Part shown: positions 60,559 to 64,000 of the stretch, piece by piece
Layout of the letters: each line of letters begins with the position of its first letter
How positions within the stretch are numbered: position 1 is the stretch's first letter
Assembly (NCBI RefSeq): GCF_001590865.1
Contig: NZ_BBUY01000013.1
Coordinates: 1-64,000, forward strand
Direction of reading: 5' to 3'
DNA: 64,000 nt
DNA from: Streptomyces sp. NBRC 110611
GTDB lineage: Bacteria > Actinomycetota > Actinomycetes > Streptomycetales > Streptomycetaceae
Program-made: the position numbers and the translations under genes
Notes under the pieces: model-generated
What the model was told of the DNA's origin: nothing
Seen by the model: the letters and a program-made list of their open reading frames with translations, nothing else
Databases searched by the model: none

Positions 60559-61434
60559 CTAGTCGTGCCAGGCGCCGAGCTCGTCCAGGAGCGGCTGGAG
60601 CTCGGCGAAGAGGGCCGGGGAGGCCGCGAGGGTCAGCTCGTGCGCGGCGGCCCGGCCGGGGCGGCCGCCGGTCCGCGCGCCGGCCTCCCGGGCGATCAGG
60701 GCGCCGGCCGCCAGATCCCACGGGTTCAGGCCCCGCTCGTAGTAGGCGTCGAGCCGGCCGCAGGCCACATCGCACAGATCGATCGCGGCCGAGCCGCCCC
60801 GCCGGATGTCGCGGACCCGCGGCAGCAGGGTGCGGACCACCTCGGCCTGGGCGGCCCGGCGGTCGGCGAGATAGCCGAAGCCGGTACCGAGCAGCGCCTC
60901 GGAGAGCGGCGGCGCGGGCCGGTGCCGGATGCGCTCGCCGTTGTTGAACGCGCCACGGCCCAGGACGGCCTGGTAGGTCTCACCGCGCATCGGGGCGGCG
61001 ACGACCCCGACGACCACCTCGCCGTCCCGCTCCGCCGCGATGGACACCGCCCAGGCCGGCAGGCCGTAGAGGTAGTTGACGGTGCCGTCGACGGGGTCGA
61101 TGACCCAGCGGATCCCGCTGGTGCCGTCGACGCTGGCGCCCTCCTCCCCCAGGAAGCCGTCGTCGGGGCGGCGCTCCCCGATGAAGCCGGTGATCAGCTT
61201 CTCGGAGGCGATGTCCATCTCGGTGACGACGTCGATGGGGCTGGTCTTCGTGGCGGCCACGCCGAGGTCGGCGGGCCGGCCGTCGCGCAGCAGGGCCCCG
61301 GCGCGGCGGGCGGCCTCCAGGGCGATGTCGAGGAGTTCGTCGTACAGCGCGTCGGTCTGCGTGGGGTCGGCGCCGCGGGGGTCGGTGCTTCGGGGGGCGT
61401 TGCTGCGGGGGTCGTGGTGCAGGCGGTCGGGCAC
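60559..61434 (-). CDS. Inositol monophosphatase family protein
   Basis: The 291-residue protein has the three metal-site motifs of the family: G-E-E-G-A, D-P-V-D-G-T-V-N-Y and N-P-W-D-L-A-A-G. These Mg2+-dependent enzymes remove phosphate from inositol phosphates, fructose-1,6-bisphosphate or similar; the substrate is not clear here. GTG 61434 follows AAGGAG with 5-base spacing; longer frames upstream are shadows. It lies 97 bases downstream of the ferrochelatase gene, with a palindrome (GGCCCGTACGGGCC, 61478-61491) between. Confidence 0.9.
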   Translation of the reverse strand: MPDRLHHDPRSNAPRSTDPRGADPTQTDALYDELLDIALEAARRAGALLRDGRPADLGVAATKTSPIDVVTEMDIASEKLITGFIGERRPDDGFLGEEGASVDGTSGIRWVIDPVDGTVNYLYGLPAWAVSIAAERDGEVVVGVVAAPMRGETYQAVLGRGAFNNGERIRHRPAPPLSEALLGTGFGYLADRRAAQAEVVRTLLPRVRDIRRGGSAAIDLCDVACGRLDAYYERGLNPWDLAAGALIAREAGARTGGRPGRAAAHELTLAASPALFAELQPLLDELGAWHD

Positions 61435-61531
61435 GGTGCTCCTTGCTCGGCTGATATCGGGGGGGCGGCTGAGTAGGGGCCCGTACGGGCCATACGGCTC
61501 GTACGGGCCTGATACGGGTGGTCCGGGCCTG

Positions 61532-62686
61532 CTACGCGGGCGCCGGCGCGACCGGCCCCTGCCAGTCGGCGCCGGCCGCGGCCGGACGGGGCCGGCGCGC
61601 CGGGCAGCAGCCGGCCGGACACAGATCGTGGCCGGCGCCGAGCGCGCCCAGCGCGCAGCGCTCCGGGGCGCCGCCCCGCTCCGTCGCCGCGCGCTCCAGG
61701 AGGAGCCCACGGACGGCCGCGGCGAACCGGGGGTCGGCACCCACCGTCGCGGACCTGGCGACCGGCAGCCCCAGTTCGGCGGCCTTGGCGGTGGCCTCGG
61801 TGTCGAGGTCGTACTTCACCTCCATGTGGTCCGAGACGAAGCCGATGGGGGCCATCACGACGGCGGGGACACCGGCGGCGTGCCGCTCCTCCAGGTGGTC
61901 GCAGATGTCCGGCTCCAGCCACGGGATGTGCGGGGCGCCGCTGCGCGACTGGTAGACGAGCCGCCAGGGGTGGTCCACACCGGTCTCCTCCCGTACGGCG
62001 TCCGCGATCACCCGGGCCACGTCCAGGTGCTGGGCGACGTAGGCGCCTCCCGCACCGCCCTCGGTGTGGTCCTCGGGCGGGCCGGAGGTGTCGGCGGCCG
62101 CGGTCGGGATGGAGTGGGTGGTGAAGGCGATATGGGCGCCGTCGCGCACGTCGGCGGGGAGTCCGGCCAGGGACGCCAGGACGCCGTCGATCATCGGGCG
62201 GAGGAAACCGGGGTGGTTGAAGTAGTGCCGCAGCTTGTCGACCCGCGGCACGGGGAGACCCTCGGCCCGCAGGGCGGCGAGCGCGTCGGCGAGGTTCTCG
62301 CGGTACTGCCGGCAGCCGGAGTACGAGGCGTAGGCGCTGGTCGCCAGGGTGGCGATCCGGCGGTGGCCGTCGTGGACCATCGTGCGCAGGGTGTCGGTCA
62401 GGTACGGCGCCCAGTTGCGGTTGCCCCAGTAGACGGGCAGGTCCAGGCCGTGCTCGGCGAAGTCCGCGCGCAGGGCGTCCAGCAGCGCGCGGTTCTGGGC
62501 GTTGATCGGGCTCACCCCGCCGAACAGGAAGTAGTGCTGCCCCACCTCCCGGAGGCGCTCGCGGGGGATGCCGCGGCCCCGGGTGACGTTCTCCAGGAAC
62601 GGGACGACGTCGTCGGGCCCTTCCGGGCCGCCGAAGGAGAGCAGCAGCAGGGCGTCATAGGGGCGGGGATCGCACTGTTCGGGCAT
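61532..62686 (-). CDS. Coproporphyrin-type ferrochelatase (CpfC/HemH)
   Basis: The 384-residue protein matches actinobacterial ferrochelatases: L-L-L-S-F-G-G-P-E-G-P-D-D-V near the start, the active-site His in T-T-H-S-I-P, and Y-Q-S-R-S-G-A-P-H-I-P-W-L-E-P-D. The C-terminal cluster C-A-L-G ... C-P-A-G-C-C is consistent with the iron-sulphur ligands of actinobacterial enzymes. In these bacteria the enzyme inserts iron into coproporphyrin III (coproporphyrin-dependent haem route). ATG 62686 starts right after a 34-bp tandem-repeat array. Confidence 0.93.
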   Translation of the reverse strand: MPEQCDPRPYDALLLLSFGGPEGPDDVVPFLENVTRGRGIPRERLREVGQHYFLFGGVSPINAQNRALLDALRADFAEHGLDLPVYWGNRNWAPYLTDTLRTMVHDGHRRIATLATSAYASYSGCRQYRENLADALAALRAEGLPVPRVDKLRHYFNHPGFLRPMIDGVLASLAGLPADVRDGAHIAFTTHSIPTAAADTSGPPEDHTEGGAGGAYVAQHLDVARVIADAVREETGVDHPWRLVYQSRSGAPHIPWLEPDICDHLEERHAAGVPAVVMAPIGFVSDHMEVKYDLDTEATAKAAELGLPVARSATVGADPRFAAAVRGLLLERAATERGGAPERCALGALGAGHDLCPAGCCPARRPRPAAAGADWQGPVAPAPA

Positions 62687-62694
62687 GCCACCGA

Positions 62695-62797
62695 TCCTGC
62701 CACCCTTCCCGCGGACGCGAAGGGCAGGTCCTGCCACCCTTCCCGCCGAGGAGAAGGGCAGGTCCTGCCACCCCTTCCTGCGGGGGCGAAAGGCAGG
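62695..62797. repeat. Three tandem 34/35-bp hairpin-forming repeats upstream of the ferrochelatase gene
   Basis: Units run 62695-62728, 62729-62762 and 62763-62797. Each begins TCCTGCCACCC and ends GAAGGGCAGG or a close variant, so each can fold into a stem. The first two differ only in the middle. The array starts 9 bases before the ferrochelatase ATG, so it is in its leader or promoter. It could be a multi-site operator or a structured 5' leader. Confidence 0.9.
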
Positions 62798-62948
62798 TCC
62801 CGGGCCGTACGGACACCCGCGACGGGGCGGGCGGACGACCATGTCATCGCTGTCGCCCTCTGTGGTGGGTGCGGAGGTCACTGGCATCATGCGCTCACAC
62901 CAACGGCGGCCGCCCCGGTCGGCCCGCCCGGAGGGAGGGGACGTCACC

Positions 62949-64000
62949 ATGGCAGTCAGCGACGCCGTCGGCGGCTCGGGAGGACGCGGTGGCCGGGGAG
63001 GGCCTGGCGCCGCGGCCCGGCCGTGGCGCAACTGGGCGGGCACCGTCACCGCCCGCCCCGCCCGGAGCGTGGCCCCGGCGAGCACCGAGGAGCTGGCGGC
63101 CGCGGTCCGCGCCGCCGCCGCTGACGGCCTGACCGTCAAGGCGGCCGGCACCGGCCATTCGTTCACTCCGGCCGCCGCCACCGACGGGCTGCTGGTCCGG
63201 CCCGAGCGGCTCACCGGGGTCCGCGCGGTCGACCGCGCGGCCGGTACGGTCACGGTCGCCGCCGGTACACCGCTCCGGCACCTCAACGAGACGCTGTCCG
63301 CCTACGGGCTCTCGCTCACCAACATGGGCGACATCATGGCGCAGACCGTCTCCGGGGCGACCAGCACCGGCACCCATGGCACCGGCCGCGACTCGGCCTC
63401 GCTCGCCGCCCAGATCACCGCTCTCGAACTGGTCACCGCCGACGGCACGGTGCTGACCTGCTCCGCCGAGGAGAACCCGGACGTGTTCGCGGCGGCCCGC
63501 CTGGGCCTGGGCGCGCTCGGTGTGATCAGCGAGCTCACCTTCGCCGTGGAGCCGGAGTTCCTGCTGACCGCCCGTGAGGAACCGATGCGGTACGCGGAGG
63601 TGACGGCGCGGTTCGACGAGCTGGCCGCCGAGAACGAGCACTTCGAGTTCTACTGGTTCCCGCACACCGGCAACTGCCGCACCAAGCGCAACAACCGCAG
63701 CCAGGGCCCCGCCGCGCCGCTCGGCAGGGTCGGCGGCTGGCTCGAGGACGAGCTGCTGTCCAACGGGGCGTTCCACGTCGCCTGCGCCGTCGGGCGGGCG
63801 GCCCCGGCCGCCATACCGCGCCTCGCCCGGCTCGCCGGCCGCGCGCTGTCGGCCCGTACGTACACCGACATCCCGTACAAGGTGTTCACCTCGCCGCGCC
63901 GGGTGCGGTTCGTGGAGATGGAGTACGCGCTGCCGCGCGCGGCCGCGCTCGCCGCGCTCGGTGAGCTGAAGGCGCTGGTGGAGCGCTCGGACTTCAGGGT
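62949..64000 (+). CDS. FAD-linked oxidase, D-arabinono-1,4-lactone oxidase type (cut by window end)
   Basis: The frame from ATG 62949 (after GGAGGGAGGGG) is open to the edge. It has the FAD_binding_4 pattern of sugar-lactone oxidases: W-A-G-T-V-T near residue 28, G-T-G-H-S-F near 68, T-N-M-G-D-I near 125, S-G-A-T-S-T-G-T-H-G-T-G near 135, and G-A-L-G-V-I near 182. The enzymes oxidise aldono-1,4-lactones with oxygen and a flavin. About 350 of an expected 430-440 residues are visible. Divergent from the ferrochelatase gene. Confidence 0.9.
   Translation, partial: MAVSDAVGGSGGRGGRGGPGAAARPWRNWAGTVTARPARSVAPASTEELAAAVRAAAADGLTVKAAGTGHSFTPAAATDGLLVRPERLTGVRAVDRAAGTVTVAAGTPLRHLNETLSAYGLSLTNMGDIMAQTVSGATSTGTHGTGRDSASLAAQITALELVTADGTVLTCSAEENPDVFAAARLGLGALGVISELTFAVEPEFLLTAREEPMRYAEVTARFDELAAENEHFEFYWFPHTGNCRTKRNNRSQGPAAPLGRVGGWLEDELLSNGAFHVACAVGRAAPAAIPRLARLAGRALSARTYTDIPYKVFTSPRRVRFVEMEYALPRAAALAALGELKALVERSDFR

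Noticed and set aside
62695..62797. CRISPR array
   Set aside because: The units abut with no spacers and number only three; they are a simple tandem repeat.

Overview
The window is high-GC actinobacterial DNA, almost certainly Streptomyces or a close relative. The evidence is very GC-rich codon use, frequent GTG and TTG starts, rare TTA codons confined to accessory genes, a CutRS pair beside a dut neighbourhood, and actinobacterial protein families (DUF3093, DUF3159, DUF3710, DUF4193). It has an accessory left part (about 1-41.6 kb) and a conserved chromosomal right part (about 41.8-64 kb).

Cluster A (about 1-14 kb) is a nonribosomal peptide locus. A bimodular NRPS (C-A-PCP-C-A-PCP-TE) with a serine-type and a proline-like adenylation code is divergent from a minus-strand operon: KAS III, FAD monooxygenase, condensation-like acyltransferase, SDR and SnoaL-like protein. 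An acyl-Ser-Pro-type NRPS paired with a flavin monooxygenase is the hallmark of the pyrrolizidine and bicyclic-carbamate families (legonmycin, pyrrolizixenamide, brabantamide). The shared upstream region holds a 9-N11-9 inverted repeat that closely matches the StrR-family operator. A StrR-like regulator that lacks the ParB-like N-terminal half and has two TTA codons follows the NRPS.

From 14 to 28 kb lie a LysR regulator, htpG, a cold-shock protein, and then a two-gene island: a 2008-residue P-loop ATPase and a 769-residue partner of unknown function. Both genes carry TTA codons, and a small zinc-ribbon ORF lies upstream. This island is the best candidate for an undescribed system, possibly antiphage or conflict-related. 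A VOC-fold gene and an internally deleted WYL-type regulator follow.

Cluster B (28-41.6 kb, minus strand) reads AraC regulator, PhyH-type dioxygenase, NRPS, PEP-utilising phosphotransferase. The NRPS is C-A(Gly)-N-methyltransferase-PCP then C-A(Val)-PCP-reductase. It is split into two frames exactly at a 3x10-bp tandem repeat. Removing one repeat unit restores a single reading frame. The predicted product is an acylated sarcosyl-valine-type peptide released reductively.

The right part holds housekeeping and potassium or turgor genes: an RNA uracil methyltransferase, a KimA-like transporter divergent from two TrkA regulators, kdpD and kdpE with a detached kdpF but no kdpABC in the window, an AAC(2')-I acetyltransferase, dut and its neighbours, cutRS, an inositol-phosphatase-family gene, a coproporphyrin-type ferrochelatase, and the start of a sugar-lactone oxidase gene cut by the right edge. 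No tRNA, rRNA, CRISPR array, insertion sequence or replication origin was recognised.
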